NCBI GenBank assembly: GCA_902517365.1
Contig: CABYCA010000008.1
Location: 1-24,724, forward strand
DNA from: an uncultured Bacteroidota bacterium
Lineage (GTDB): Bacteria; Bacteroidota; Bacteroidia; Flavobacteriales; Flavobacteriaceae
Direction of reading: 5' to 3'
Length of the DNA stretch: 24,724 nt
The notes beneath the pieces were generated by a model. It was not told the origin of the DNA, made no database searches, and worked only from the letters and a program-made list of their open reading frames with translations. Both the position numbers and the translations under genes were made by a program. Below, one piece after another: positions 15,710 to 24,344 of this stretch. The first letter of the stretch is position 1, and the number at the start of each line of letters is the position of its first letter.

Positions 15710-17920
15710 TTATTTTAGATAAGAATTTATATCATTTAATAAATTAATCACAGCTTTTGGGTCTTCTAAATAAAATCTAGCTTGGGTATTTTTAATTCCA
15801 ACCTTAATAGTTGTAGAATTTTCATTTAGGTTCTTAAACATATTCTCATCAGTTACATCATCACCAATACAAACTATATGATCGTATTTCTTGTTTTTTG
15901 TTAATTCATTTACTGCTGATCCTTTGTCAAATTTTCTACTAGTAACTTCAATAGCTTTGTCAAGGTTTAAAATTTGAAATTGATCAGTTAATAAGCTATT
16001 TAAAACTGTTTCAATCTCTACAACTCTTTCTAAGGCTAACTCTGGATCAGTTTTTCTAAAGTGCCAAACCAGACCACTCTCTTTTTTTTCTGTAAAAGTT
16101 CCCGGTGTTCTATCAGAGAAAGATTGAAGGATTCCATGTATTTCATCTAAAAAAACTTTATCAATATTCCCAAGGTTTATCCAATTTTTATTTTTTTTCT
16201 TGAAGAAGTGACCATGTTCTGCAATAATACTAATATTAAGTTTTCCAAGATTATCCTCTAAGAATATTTTATCCCTTCCACTTACAATTGCTAAATCCAT
16301 ACCTTTAATACTAGATAAGTTATTCAAAATATCTATTAAATTTTCGTCAGGAAGCGCTAACTCTGGTTTATCCTTAAAGTTGACCAGAGTTCCATCATAA
16401 TCAAGTATTATTAACTTATTGTTTGATAGCTTAAGCTTTTCAAATAATTTATCTTTTTCTAATAAATTGAAATAATTAGTGACTGAATTCTGATTAGACT
16501 TTGCTCTAGAAATTAAATTTTTCATAAAATCATTTGCCCAATAATTAACAGTATATCTACTTAACCTTTTTTGCATGCTTCTATTTCGCTCAATTTGTTC
16601 TTTCTTAGGCATATTAATTGCGCGTAAAATCATATCAGACATTTTATTTAGATCAAAAGGATTTACTGTTATCGACTCATATAATTCTTTTGAAGCCCCT
16701 GCCATTTCACTTAAAATTAGAACCCCATCTCCATTAACCCTTGTTGCAACAAACTCTTTAGCTACAAGATTCATTCCATCCCTAACTGGAGTTATCATGG
16801 CTATGTCTGAAATAGTATAGAGATCAATTAATTCATCAAAACTCATAGATCGGTAATAATACCATATTGGTGTCCAATTTACTGAAGCAAATTTACCATT
16901 AACTCTACCAACTATTTCATCAGTTTGTTTCTTAAGCTTTATGTAATCATTAACATCAGATCTTGACGGGACAGTAAGCATTATAAGCCTGACTTTACCT
17001 CTGTATTCTGGATTATTTGTAAGAAAAATCTCGAATGCCTTAATTCTGTTAATAACTCCTTTTGTATAATCGAGTCTATCAATAGATAAGATTAATTTAC
17101 TGTCAGATGAAGTTTTCTTATGATCCTTTAGTTGAAGTCTAAGGTTAGACATCTCAGACTTTTTTTGTTCATTTTTTTTTCTAGCAGCATCATTATATTT
17201 TGCATAGTCAATTCCCATAGGAAAAGTATCAACTAAAACCTCTCTTGAACCAACATTAATTTTATTAAAAATGACATCATGCCTTAAAATTCTTTTTACG
17301 GAGCTTAAAAAATGCCTGACATAATCATAAGTATGAAAACCTATAAGATCAGAGCCAAGAATACCCTCTAAAAGCTTTTCTCTCCATGGAAAAATTCTAA
17401 AAATTTCAAAAGAAGGAAAAGGTATATGAAGAAAGAATCCAACAGTTAAGTCTGGTCTTTTAGTCTTAATCATTCTTGGACAGAGCAATAATTGATAATC
17501 ATGAACCCAAACTATATCATCTTTTTTTGCATACTTAACTACGCTATCAGCAAATTTCTTATTAACATTGACATAAGACTTCCAATGAGATTTGTTAAAT
17601 ATAGAAAACTCTATAAAGTAATGAAATAGTGGCCAAAGAGCCTCGTTACTTGTTCCATAATAGAAATCGTTTATTTCTTTTTTTCTCAGAAATACAGGAA
17701 TATAATTTTTTTTTTGTAATAATTTTTCAGCTTTAGTTAAATTATTGCCTAAAGATTTTCTATCAATTCCTGGCCATCCTATCCATAAAAAATTATTTTT
17801 TTTATGAATTGATTTCATACCAGTAGCTAATCCTCCGCTAGTTGAAGAAAATTCAAAAGATTTATCTAAATTAGATATCTTGATAGGTAATCTATTTGAA
17901 ACAATTATTGTCCTACTCAA
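15710..17920 (-). CDS. otsAB: Bifunctional trehalose-6-phosphate synthase/trehalose-phosphatase
   Basis: Makes trehalose from UDP-glucose (or a similar donor) and glucose-6-phosphate in two fused steps. The GT20 half (about 1-475) shows SNRLP (8-12), SGGLATG (28-34), WIGWPG (46-51), VHDYQL (139-144, D141), DRLDYTKG (281-288, R282 and K287 for phosphate binding) and RDGMNLVAKEF (380-390). The HAD phosphatase half (about 500-736) has LDYDGT (506-511, nucleophile D507), SGRD (547-550), EHGHF (568-572) and GDDVTDE (686-692). All catalytic residues expected for both halves are present. The start is TTG at 17920: it begins SRTIIVSNRLP as relatives do, and an in-frame TAA lies 9 bases upstream. The fused order is common in Bacteroidota. 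It diverges from the GH15 gene across 23 bp. Confidence 0.95.
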   Translation of the reverse strand: MSRTIIVSNRLPIKISNLDKSFEFSSTSGGLATGMKSIHKKNNFLWIGWPGIDRKSLGNNLTKAEKLLQKKNYIPVFLRKKEINDFYYGTSNEALWPLFHYFIEFSIFNKSHWKSYVNVNKKFADSVVKYAKKDDIVWVHDYQLLLCPRMIKTKRPDLTVGFFLHIPFPSFEIFRIFPWREKLLEGILGSDLIGFHTYDYVRHFLSSVKRILRHDVIFNKINVGSREVLVDTFPMGIDYAKYNDAARKKNEQKKSEMSNLRLQLKDHKKTSSDSKLILSIDRLDYTKGVINRIKAFEIFLTNNPEYRGKVRLIMLTVPSRSDVNDYIKLKKQTDEIVGRVNGKFASVNWTPIWYYYRSMSFDELIDLYTISDIAMITPVRDGMNLVAKEFVATRVNGDGVLILSEMAGASKELYESITVNPFDLNKMSDMILRAINMPKKEQIERNRSMQKRLSRYTVNYWANDFMKNLISRAKSNQNSVTNYFNLLEKDKLFEKLKLSNNKLIILDYDGTLVNFKDKPELALPDENLIDILNNLSSIKGMDLAIVSGRDKIFLEDNLGKLNISIIAEHGHFFKKKNKNWINLGNIDKVFLDEIHGILQSFSDRTPGTFTEKKESGLVWHFRKTDPELALERVVEIETVLNSLLTDQFQILNLDKAIEVTSRKFDKGSAVNELTKNKKYDHIVCIGDDVTDENMFKNLNENSTTIKVGIKNTQARFYLEDPKAVINLLNDINSYLK

Positions 17921-17943
17921 ATTATTAAATTAAACTCTAAAAT

Positions 17944-19737
17944 ATGGAAATAAGAGATTCTTATGGATATAGAGACAACCTTAATTATGGAATAATAGGA
18001 AATTGTCAATCATCAGCGTTAATTTATAAGGATTCTTCAATAGATTGGTGTTGTTTACCAAGATTTGATTCTCCAACGATTTTTGCAAAAATTATTGATA
18101 ATAGTATAGGTGGTTTTTTTAAGATTGAAACAGTAGGAAACTATAACGTAAGTCAAGAATATTTGAAAAATACATGTATTTTGAAGACGAGCTTTAATAA
18201 TGGTTTTGATGAGTTTGATATCATAGATTACATGCCAAGGTATCAAAGTAAAAAAAAGAACTATTACTCTCCACCAGAAATTACTAGAATAATTAAGCAT
18301 ATTAGAGGCAATCCTAAAATAAAAATAATTTATAATCCAAGACTAGATTACTCTATTGGTGAGACAAAGTCATATGTTAAGAGTAATTTTATAGTTAGTA
18401 TTTCTGAAAATGAAAATTATGAAACACTTTATCTATATTCAAATGCTAATTTAAATTCAATTATGAATAATGATGTTATTGAATTGGAGTCAGATCTATT
18501 TTTTAAAATTTCCTATTATGAAAAGTTAATCTATCCCAAATTTAAAGAAATATTATTAGAGTTTAATAAAACAAAAGAATACTGGACCAATTGGATAAAA
18601 AAAACTCCAAATTTTAAAAAGTATAATAATGAAATATCAAGGAGCGCACTGACCTTAAAGTTGCTTACATACCAAAAAACTGGAGCAGTTCTCGCTGCTG
18701 CTACAACTTCATTACCTGAGACAATAGGTGAGGAAAGAAACTGGGATTATCGATTTTGTTGGATAAGAGATGCTTCCATGGTAATTAAGGTAGTTGCAAA
18801 ATTAGGACATAAAAATATTGTAAAGAACTTTATAAAATTTATAATTAATATTATTCCTGACAAAAATGAAAAACTTCAGATAATGTATGGAATCAATGGT
18901 GAAAAAATACTTGAAGAAAAGACTCTTGATCACTTCTCAGGTTATTTAGATTCATCGCCAGTTAGAATTGGAAATGCTGCATATAGTCAAAAACAAAATG
19001 ATATTTATGGGATCCTTATGGATGCTATTCATTACCAAATTGAAAAATTTCCTTCTGAAAATGATGAATACGAGGAGTTGTGGTCAATTGTTAAATCAAT
19101 AGTGTGGATAGTAAAAAATAACTGGAAACTTCCCGATAAGGGAATTTGGGAATTTAGAAATGAAGATAAACATTTCACCTTTTCTAAATTATTAAGTTGG
19201 GTTGCTATTGACAGAGCTATTAAGATCTCAACTATAATTAACAAATCCTCAAATATTAAGAAATGGAAATTTATAAGAAAAGAAATCTACAATGACATAT
19301 TAAAGAATGGATGGAATGAAAAACTGGGTGCTTTTACGCAATCATATGGTTCAGATAGTCTAGATGCTTCATTACTTCTTATGGAATCATTTGACTTTAT
19401 AAAGCCTAGAAATTTAAAATATGTTAAGACAGTTAAAGCAATTGAAAAAGATTTAATGAATGATGGGCTTTTGTTCAGATATAAAAATAAAGATGATTTT
19501 GGTTTCCCTTCCTCATCTTTTACTGTTTGTTCATTCTGGTATATAAATAGCTTATACAAAATAGGTGAGAAGGAGAAATCAAAAAATTATTTTGAGAAGA
19601 TATTAAAATACAGTAATCATCTTGGTCTATATAGTGAGGATCTGGATTTTAAATCAAAAAGATTATTAGGTAATTTCCCTCAAGCATATTCACATCTTGC
19701 CTTGATAGATTGCGCACTTAATTTTAATTCAGAATAA
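17944..19737 (+). CDS. Glycoside hydrolase family 15 protein (glucoamylase/trehalase-like)
   Basis: Predicted inverting alpha-glucosidase with an (alpha/alpha)6 barrel. In 597 residues the N-terminal beta domain begins with YGIIGNCQSSALIYKDSSID, the usual 'iGdg.taalv..dGsidW.clPrfDs' opening of this family. The barrel carries ERNWDYRFCWIRDASM (264-279), the general-acid motif GIWEFR with E403, and GLYSED with E565, the likely base given its place shortly before GNFPQAYSHLALI. No signal peptide is present, so it should act in the cytoplasm. GH15 includes glucoamylases, glucodextranases and trehalases. Divergence from the fused trehalose synthase supports trehalose or a related glucoside as substrate, but this is inference from context. 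It ends 1 bp from convergent xerD. Confidence 0.88.
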   Translation: MEIRDSYGYRDNLNYGIIGNCQSSALIYKDSSIDWCCLPRFDSPTIFAKIIDNSIGGFFKIETVGNYNVSQEYLKNTCILKTSFNNGFDEFDIIDYMPRYQSKKKNYYSPPEITRIIKHIRGNPKIKIIYNPRLDYSIGETKSYVKSNFIVSISENENYETLYLYSNANLNSIMNNDVIELESDLFFKISYYEKLIYPKFKEILLEFNKTKEYWTNWIKKTPNFKKYNNEISRSALTLKLLTYQKTGAVLAAATTSLPETIGEERNWDYRFCWIRDASMVIKVVAKLGHKNIVKNFIKFIINIIPDKNEKLQIMYGINGEKILEEKTLDHFSGYLDSSPVRIGNAAYSQKQNDIYGILMDAIHYQIEKFPSENDEYEELWSIVKSIVWIVKNNWKLPDKGIWEFRNEDKHFTFSKLLSWVAIDRAIKISTIINKSSNIKKWKFIRKEIYNDILKNGWNEKLGAFTQSYGSDSLDASLLLMESFDFIKPRNLKYVKTVKAIEKDLMNDGLLFRYKNKDDFGFPSSSFTVCSFWYINSLYKIGEKEKSKNYFEKILKYSNHLGLYSEDLDFKSKRLLGNFPQAYSHLALIDCALNFNSE

Positions 19738-19738
19738 T

Positions 19739-20632
19739 CTATTTCCTAGGATGAAATTTTTTAAGAACTTCGTCCAAGTGATTTGTATCTAGATGGGTGT
19801 ATATCTCAGTAGTTGTTATGCTTTCATGTCCAAGTATAAGTTGAATAGTTCTAAGATCAGCTCCATTTTTTAACAGATGAGTTGCAAAAGAATGTCTTAA
19901 TGTATGTGGGCTTATTTTCTTATCTAGAGAAATCTTTTTATAGCTATCACTTATAATTTTAAATATCATGGACCTTGTTAACCCTCTTCCATATCTATTT
20001 AAAAATAATATGTCTGAGAATTTAGAGTCTATGATATTTTTATTTCTAATTTTTAAGTATTCTCTTATTTCATTTGATGCTATATTACCTAGAGGAACAA
20101 ACCTTTCTTTATTACCCTTTCCCATAATTTTTATAATGTTTTCTTTAAAAAAAATATTTGATAATTTCAAGTTGACAAGTTCACTTACCCTTATTCCTGT
20201 TCCATAAAGGACCTCAATTATTGTTCTATTTCTTTGACCAAAATTATCTTTTAAATTAAATGACTCGATTAATTTTGTAATTTCTCTTTCAGTTAATACT
20301 TCTGGAAGTTTTTTCTCAAGTTTAGGTGATTCAATATCTGATATAGGAGATTTTTGAATATGACCCTCAAAAATAAGATAGTTAAAATAGCTTTTTAAAG
20401 CCGAAATACTTCTTGCTTGACTCCTAGATCTTTTATTTGACAAATTGTTATATAGATAATCTTTTAGAGTATCAGATTTACAATTAATTGGTGTTTCTAA
20501 AATGTGATTAGATTCAATATAGTTTTTAAATAAATTTAGATCATACTCATAACTTTCAATTGAGTTAATACTAAGGCCTCTTTCTAATTTTAGATAGTTT
20601 TTAAAATTCTCAAAGCTAGAGCCCCAATCCAT
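19739..20632 (-). CDS. xerD: Site-specific tyrosine recombinase XerD
   Basis: Tyrosine recombinase that resolves chromosome dimers at dif. The 297-residue protein has an N-terminal SAM-like core-binding domain (1-100) and a catalytic domain with the complete set of active residues: R148 in GTGIRVSEL, K172 in GKGNKERFVPL, H243 and R246 in SPHTLRHSFATHLL, H269 in LGHESI and the nucleophile Y278 in TTEIYTH. Size, the LRHSFATHLL motif and the C-terminal YTHLDTNHL favour the housekeeping Xer group over phage or transposon integrases. It is flanked by core genes, not by a mobile element. It diverges from aroQ across 42 bp. XerC against XerD cannot be settled from sequence alone; its place beside aroQ favours XerD. 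Confidence 0.92.
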   Translation of the reverse strand: MDWGSSFENFKNYLKLERGLSINSIESYEYDLNLFKNYIESNHILETPINCKSDTLKDYLYNNLSNKRSRSQARSISALKSYFNYLIFEGHIQKSPISDIESPKLEKKLPEVLTEREITKLIESFNLKDNFGQRNRTIIEVLYGTGIRVSELVNLKLSNIFFKENIIKIMGKGNKERFVPLGNIASNEIREYLKIRNKNIIDSKFSDILFLNRYGRGLTRSMIFKIISDSYKKISLDKKISPHTLRHSFATHLLKNGADLRTIQLILGHESITTTEIYTHLDTNHLDEVLKKFHPRK

Positions 20633-20674
20633 TTTTATTTTTTAATTAGTCTTTAAGCATTACCTTTATAATAT

Positions 20675-21094
20675 ATGAAAATAACAATAATTAATGGTCC
20701 AAACCTTAATCTTCTAGGAACAAGAGAGACTGATATCTATGGCAGTCAAAATTTTGAGTCATATTTAGATTCACTTAAGTCTATATTTAAAGAGGTGCAA
20801 ATTGATTATTTTCAGTCAAATGTTGAAGGTGAAATAATTAATTTTATTCAAAAGTCTAAAAATTCTAATGGCATTATATTAAATGCTGCTGCATATACTC
20901 ATACATCAGTTGGAATTGCAGATGCAGTTAAGTCTATTGACTGTAAAGTTATTGAAGTTCATATTTCAAATACTTTTTCAAGAGAGGAATTTAGACACAA
21001 TTCATACCTCTCACCAGTTGTAGATGGAATAATAATTGGTTTTGGACTGAGTAGTTATAAATTAGCTATTGATAGTATAATTAAAGATGAATAA
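20675..21094 (+). CDS. aroQ: 3-dehydroquinate dehydratase, type II
   Basis: Third step of the shikimate pathway: dehydrates 3-dehydroquinate to 3-dehydroshikimate. At 139 residues it has the flavodoxin-like fold of type II enzymes, with INGPNLNLLGTRETDIYG (6-23) holding the flexible-loop R17 and catalytic Y22. ILNAAAYTHTS (68-78) forms the substrate site and EVHISNTFSREEFR (94-107) carries catalytic H96 and R103. All expected residues are present and length is normal. Its 3' end overlaps the 3' end of convergent lpd by 14 bases. It is divergent from xerD, an arrangement I know from other flavobacteria. Confidence 0.96.
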   Translation: MKITIINGPNLNLLGTRETDIYGSQNFESYLDSLKSIFKEVQIDYFQSNVEGEIINFIQKSKNSNGIILNAAAYTHTSVGIADAVKSIDCKVIEVHISNTFSREEFRHNSYLSPVVDGIIIGFGLSSYKLAIDSIIKDE

Positions 21095-22472
21095 CTTCAT
21101 CATAAGCGGCTGCAACTGCTTCCATTAAAGCTTCACTCATTGTTGGGTGAGGGTGAACTGCATTAAGTATCTCCTTTCCTGTAGTCTCAAGCTTTCTTCC
21201 CAGAACTGCTTCAGCTATCATATCAGTTACTCCAGCACCAATCATATGGCACCCAAGCCACTCACCATATTTTTCATCAAAAATTACTTTTACAAATCCA
21301 TCAGAATGGCCAGAGGCTTGAGCTTTTCCAGATGCAGAAAAAGGAAACCTACCTACCTTTATATTATAACCCATCTCTAATGCTTTTTCTTCAGTTAAAC
21401 CAACAGACGCTACTTCAGGTGAACAATAAGTACAGCCTGGAATATTATCGTAATTAATGGGTTCTACATCGTGATTAGCAATTTTCTCTACGCAAAGTAT
21501 TCCCTCTGCAGAGGCAACATGTGCTAAAGCCTGTCCAGAAGTAATGTCGCCAATCGCATAATATCCTGGAATGTTAGTATTGTAAAATTCGTCAACAATT
21601 ATTTTATCTTTATCAACAGCAATTCCAACATCTTCTAGGCCAATATTTTCAATATTACTTTTGTAGCCTACAGCTGAAAGCACAATATCAGCGTCATGTT
21701 CGGATATTTGACCATCAGATTTAACTTGAACCTTAACTCCCTTACCTTTTATATCAGACGATATAACTTCTGAGTTGGTTAAAATATTAATTCCTGATTT
21801 TTTAAAAGTTTTGTTTAATTGATTAGATATATCTTTATCTTCAACGGGTAAAATTCTATCCATATATTCTATGATTTGTACTTCAGTTCCCATTGAGTTG
21901 AAGAAATAGGCAAACTCAATTCCAATTGCGCCTGATCCAACAATAATCATTTTTTTAGGTTGTTTTTTTAATGTCATCGCTTCCCTGTAACCTATAATTT
22001 TTTTACCATCTTGAGGAATGGAATCGATAACTCTTGATCTGCCGCCGGTTGCAATTATAATATTATCAGCTTCAAAATCTTCTTCAGCTCCATCGATTTC
22101 TACTGAGACAACTTTGTTTGGTTTAAGTTTACCATAGCCATTTATAACTTCAATTTTATTTTTTTTCATTAAAAAATTAACACCTTTACTCATACCTCCA
22201 GCGACATCTCTACTCCTTTTGACTACGGCATCAAAGTCTTTATCAAAGTCTTTAATTTTCAAACCATATGTATCAGCTTTCTTAATGTACTCAAAGACTT
22301 GAGCAGATTTTAGTAGTGCTTTCGTAGGTATACATCCCCAATTTAAACAAACCCCACCTAAACTCTCCTTCTCAACTATGGCAGTTTTCAATCCTAATTG
22401 AGAAGCTCTGATAGCTGTTACATATCCTCCAGGACCACTACCTAGTACAATTAAGTCAAATTTTTTACTCAT
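21081..22472 (-). CDS. lpd: Dihydrolipoyl dehydrogenase (E3)
   Basis: FAD enzyme that reoxidises dihydrolipoamide in the pyruvate and 2-oxoglutarate dehydrogenase complexes and the glycine cleavage system, passing electrons to NAD+. In 463 residues the FAD motif LGSGPGGY (10-17) is followed by the redox disulfide in GGVCLNWGCIPT (C42 and C47), the NAD-binding GSGAIG (179-184), AIGDIT of the FAD domain, and the C-terminal HPHPTMSEA with catalytic H442 and E447. It is a complete, canonical protein without an extra lipoyl domain. Its ATG lies inside the end of msrB (8-bp overlap), so the two genes are probably co-transcribed. No E1 or E2 subunit gene is adjacent. Confidence 0.96.
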   Translation of the reverse strand: MSKKFDLIVLGSGPGGYVTAIRASQLGLKTAIVEKESLGGVCLNWGCIPTKALLKSAQVFEYIKKADTYGLKIKDFDKDFDAVVKRSRDVAGGMSKGVNFLMKKNKIEVINGYGKLKPNKVVSVEIDGAEEDFEADNIIIATGGRSRVIDSIPQDGKKIIGYREAMTLKKQPKKMIIVGSGAIGIEFAYFFNSMGTEVQIIEYMDRILPVEDKDISNQLNKTFKKSGINILTNSEVISSDIKGKGVKVQVKSDGQISEHDADIVLSAVGYKSNIENIGLEDVGIAVDKDKIIVDEFYNTNIPGYYAIGDITSGQALAHVASAEGILCVEKIANHDVEPINYDNIPGCTYCSPEVASVGLTEEKALEMGYNIKVGRFPFSASGKAQASGHSDGFVKVIFDEKYGEWLGCHMIGAGVTDMIAEAVLGRKLETTGKEILNAVHPHPTMSEALMEAVAAAYDEVIHL

Positions 22473-22956
22473 TTTTATTGTTTATAAAATTAATGCTTGC
22501 AGAATTCACACAATATCTCATGCCCGTTGAAGTAGGACCATCATTAAATACATGCCCCTGATGACCACCACAGTTAGAGCATATAATTTCAGTTCTAATC
22601 ATACCTAAGCTAGTATCTTTTTTGTAGGTTATAGCACCTGGCAATGAGCTCTCAAAGCTCGGCCAACCACAATCTGACATAAATTTATTATTGCTTTTGA
22701 AAAGTGCCTGACCACAACCTCTACAAGAATATACGCCTTCTTCAAAATGCATATTGTAAATACCTGTATGTGGTCTTTCCGTTCCCTTGTTTCTTAGAAT
22801 ATCATATTCCTCTGGAGATAATTCTTCTCTCCATTCTTTGTCTGTTTTACTCACTTTATAAGTTATTTTTGGTTCCTCAAATTTTGTATTAGTTTGACAA
22901 TTTAGCACAGAAAAACTAAAAATCATAAAACTAAATAAGTGTATTTTGTTGTACAT
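22465..22956 (-). CDS. msrB: Peptide-methionine (R)-S-oxide reductase MsrB, predicted lipoprotein
   Basis: Repairs the R-form of methionine sulfoxide in proteins. The 163-residue protein has an N-terminal hydrophobic signal (about 5-19) ending in SVLNC, so C20 may be lipidated and the enzyme placed in the cell envelope; Asn before the cysteine is not the ideal lipobox residue. The SelR domain starts at EWREELSPEEYDILR (41-55). Zinc is bound by C78 and C81 (CRGC) and C126 and C129 (CSNC). The active cysteine is C149 in RYCVNSAS, and C96 in SDCGWPSF is a possible resolving cysteine. No msrA is in the window. It overlaps downstream lpd by 8 bases and is divergent from the MFS gene. Confidence 0.92.
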   Translation of the reverse strand: MYNKIHLFSFMIFSFSVLNCQTNTKFEEPKITYKVSKTDKEWREELSPEEYDILRNKGTERPHTGIYNMHFEEGVYSCRGCGQALFKSNNKFMSDCGWPSFESSLPGAITYKKDTSLGMIRTEIICSNCGGHQGHVFNDGPTSTGMRYCVNSASINFINNKNE

Positions 22957-22968
22957 CTAATTTTTAAA

Positions 22969-22976
22969 CAAATATA
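22969..22976 (-). promoter_or_regulatory. Candidate -7 element (TATATTTG) for msrB-lpd
   Basis: Read on the minus strand, TATATTTG matches TAnnTTTG exactly and ends 13 bp before the msrB ATG. The resulting leader would be only a few bases long. No TTG or TTTG is seen at the normal -33 distance in this 65-bp gap, so the match may be chance in AT-rich DNA. Confidence 0.3.
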
Positions 22977-23021
22977 TATATCTTTTGATTTATTTGCTTA
23001 ATTTGGGAATCATTTAAATTT

Positions 23022-24344
23022 ATGTCTAATAAAAAAACCGATCATCCAAAAGGAAGTAAAAAACTAATTGGTGCATGGGCTTTATATGATTGGGCAAATT
23101 CAGTATACTCCTTAGTTATTTCATCTGCGATATTTCCAATTTATTATTCACAGTATGTTTTTTCTCAAACTAACTCAGTAGAAATATTAAATTTTGATAT
23201 TAATAAAGACACATTGATAAGCTCTGTATCTGCTTTATCTTTTTTATTAATTGCACTTTTATCTCCTTTATTAAGTGGAATTGCTGACTTTATTGGGAAC
23301 AAAAAAATATTTATGAAATTTTTTGTTTACATGGGTTCTCTCTCATGTATTGGTTTATACTGGTTTGAACTTGAAACAATTGAGATTAGTTTACTGTTTT
23401 ACACACTTGGCCTAATTGGATTCTGGGGAAGCTTGGTCTACTATAATTCATATCTAACAGATATTACCTATCCGAATCAAACCAATAAGGTAAGTGCTAA
23501 AGGTTATACAATGGGTTATATTGGTAGTGTGATACTTTTGTTAATTAATCTCATAATGATTAATTTCTTCGAAACTTTTGGATTTGACTCAGAAATAGCT
23601 GCAATGAAATCTTCATTTGCAATAGTTGGAATATGGTGGCTTGCATTTAGCCAATACTCATTCTATCATTTGCCAAGTGGGAATAAAGGTGTTAAAATTC
23701 CAAAAAATATTATATGGAATGGCTTTAAAGAATTAAAAAGCGTCTATAAATTTATTAGGACTAGTAAAAGATTTACTAGATTCTTGCTAGCATTTTTTAT
23801 CTTTTCTTTTTCATTACAGACAGTACTATATATAGCATCATATTTTGGTGTAAGTGAGATTGAATGGTCTAGTTCATCCGAACAGACATCAGGTCTTATT
23901 ATAAGCATTTTACTCATTCAAGTTGTAGCAATTGGGGGAGCATACATATTTACCAAAATGGCACAGAAATATGGTAATATTTTAGTCTTAACCTTTGCAA
24001 TATTTCTTTGGGGAGCAGTTTGCCTTTATGCATATTTTATAAAGTCACCAATTCAATTTTATATGATTGCTGGTCTTGTTGGTCTGCTTATGGGAGGAAC
24101 TCAGCCTGTTGCTAGAGCTACTTACTCATTATTTATACCTGATACAAAGGATACCACATCTTTTTTTAGTTTTTATGATGTTACAGAAAAAATTGGAATT
24201 GTTTTTGGTATGATATTTTATGCTATTGCAGCCCAAATTACAGGTACAGTTAGATTTTCTGTAATAATTTTCATGTTCTTCTTTTTCTTAGGAGCGATTC
24301 TTCTAACTAGAGTTCCAAAAATTGACAGAAATAAATTGGCATAG
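23022..24344 (+). CDS. MFS transporter, UMF1/Atg22-like family
   Basis: An integral membrane protein of 440 residues with about 12 hydrophobic segments. The family hallmark is at the N-terminus: GAWALYDWANSVYSLVISS (17-35), where YDWANS.Y marks the UMF1/Atg22-type branch of the major facilitator superfamily. A long cytoplasmic stretch in the middle (about 225-250, basic) separates two six-helix halves, and LMGGTQPVARATYS in the second half is a further conserved loop. The substrate is unknown; Atg22 of yeast exports amino acids from the vacuole, but this cannot be carried over. It is a single gene, divergent from msrB and followed by a 91-bp gap before lon. No exact -7 element is seen upstream. 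Confidence 0.88.
   Translation: MSNKKTDHPKGSKKLIGAWALYDWANSVYSLVISSAIFPIYYSQYVFSQTNSVEILNFDINKDTLISSVSALSFLLIALLSPLLSGIADFIGNKKIFMKFFVYMGSLSCIGLYWFELETIEISLLFYTLGLIGFWGSLVYYNSYLTDITYPNQTNKVSAKGYTMGYIGSVILLLINLIMINFFETFGFDSEIAAMKSSFAIVGIWWLAFSQYSFYHLPSGNKGVKIPKNIIWNGFKELKSVYKFIRTSKRFTRFLLAFFIFSFSLQTVLYIASYFGVSEIEWSSSSEQTSGLIISILLIQVVAIGGAYIFTKMAQKYGNILVLTFAIFLWGAVCLYAYFIKSPIQFYMIAGLVGLLMGGTQPVARATYSLFIPDTKDTTSFFSFYDVTEKIGIVFGMIFYAIAAQITGTVRFSVIIFMFFFFLGAILLTRVPKIDRNKLA

Noticed and set aside
16575..16820. 81-codon plus-strand open frame antisense to otsAB
   Set aside because: It lies within the conserved synthase domain of otsAB and is explained by codon bias on the opposite strand.
19739..20632. 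Possible integrase marking a mobile element or genomic island
   Set aside because: The protein has the size and motifs of housekeeping XerD, lies between core genes, and no attachment repeats, tRNA or cargo genes are nearby.
21147..21380. 77-codon plus-strand open frame with several cysteines, antisense to lpd
   Set aside because: It covers the conserved C-terminal domain of lpd; the cysteines arise from reversed codons and form no metal-binding pattern.
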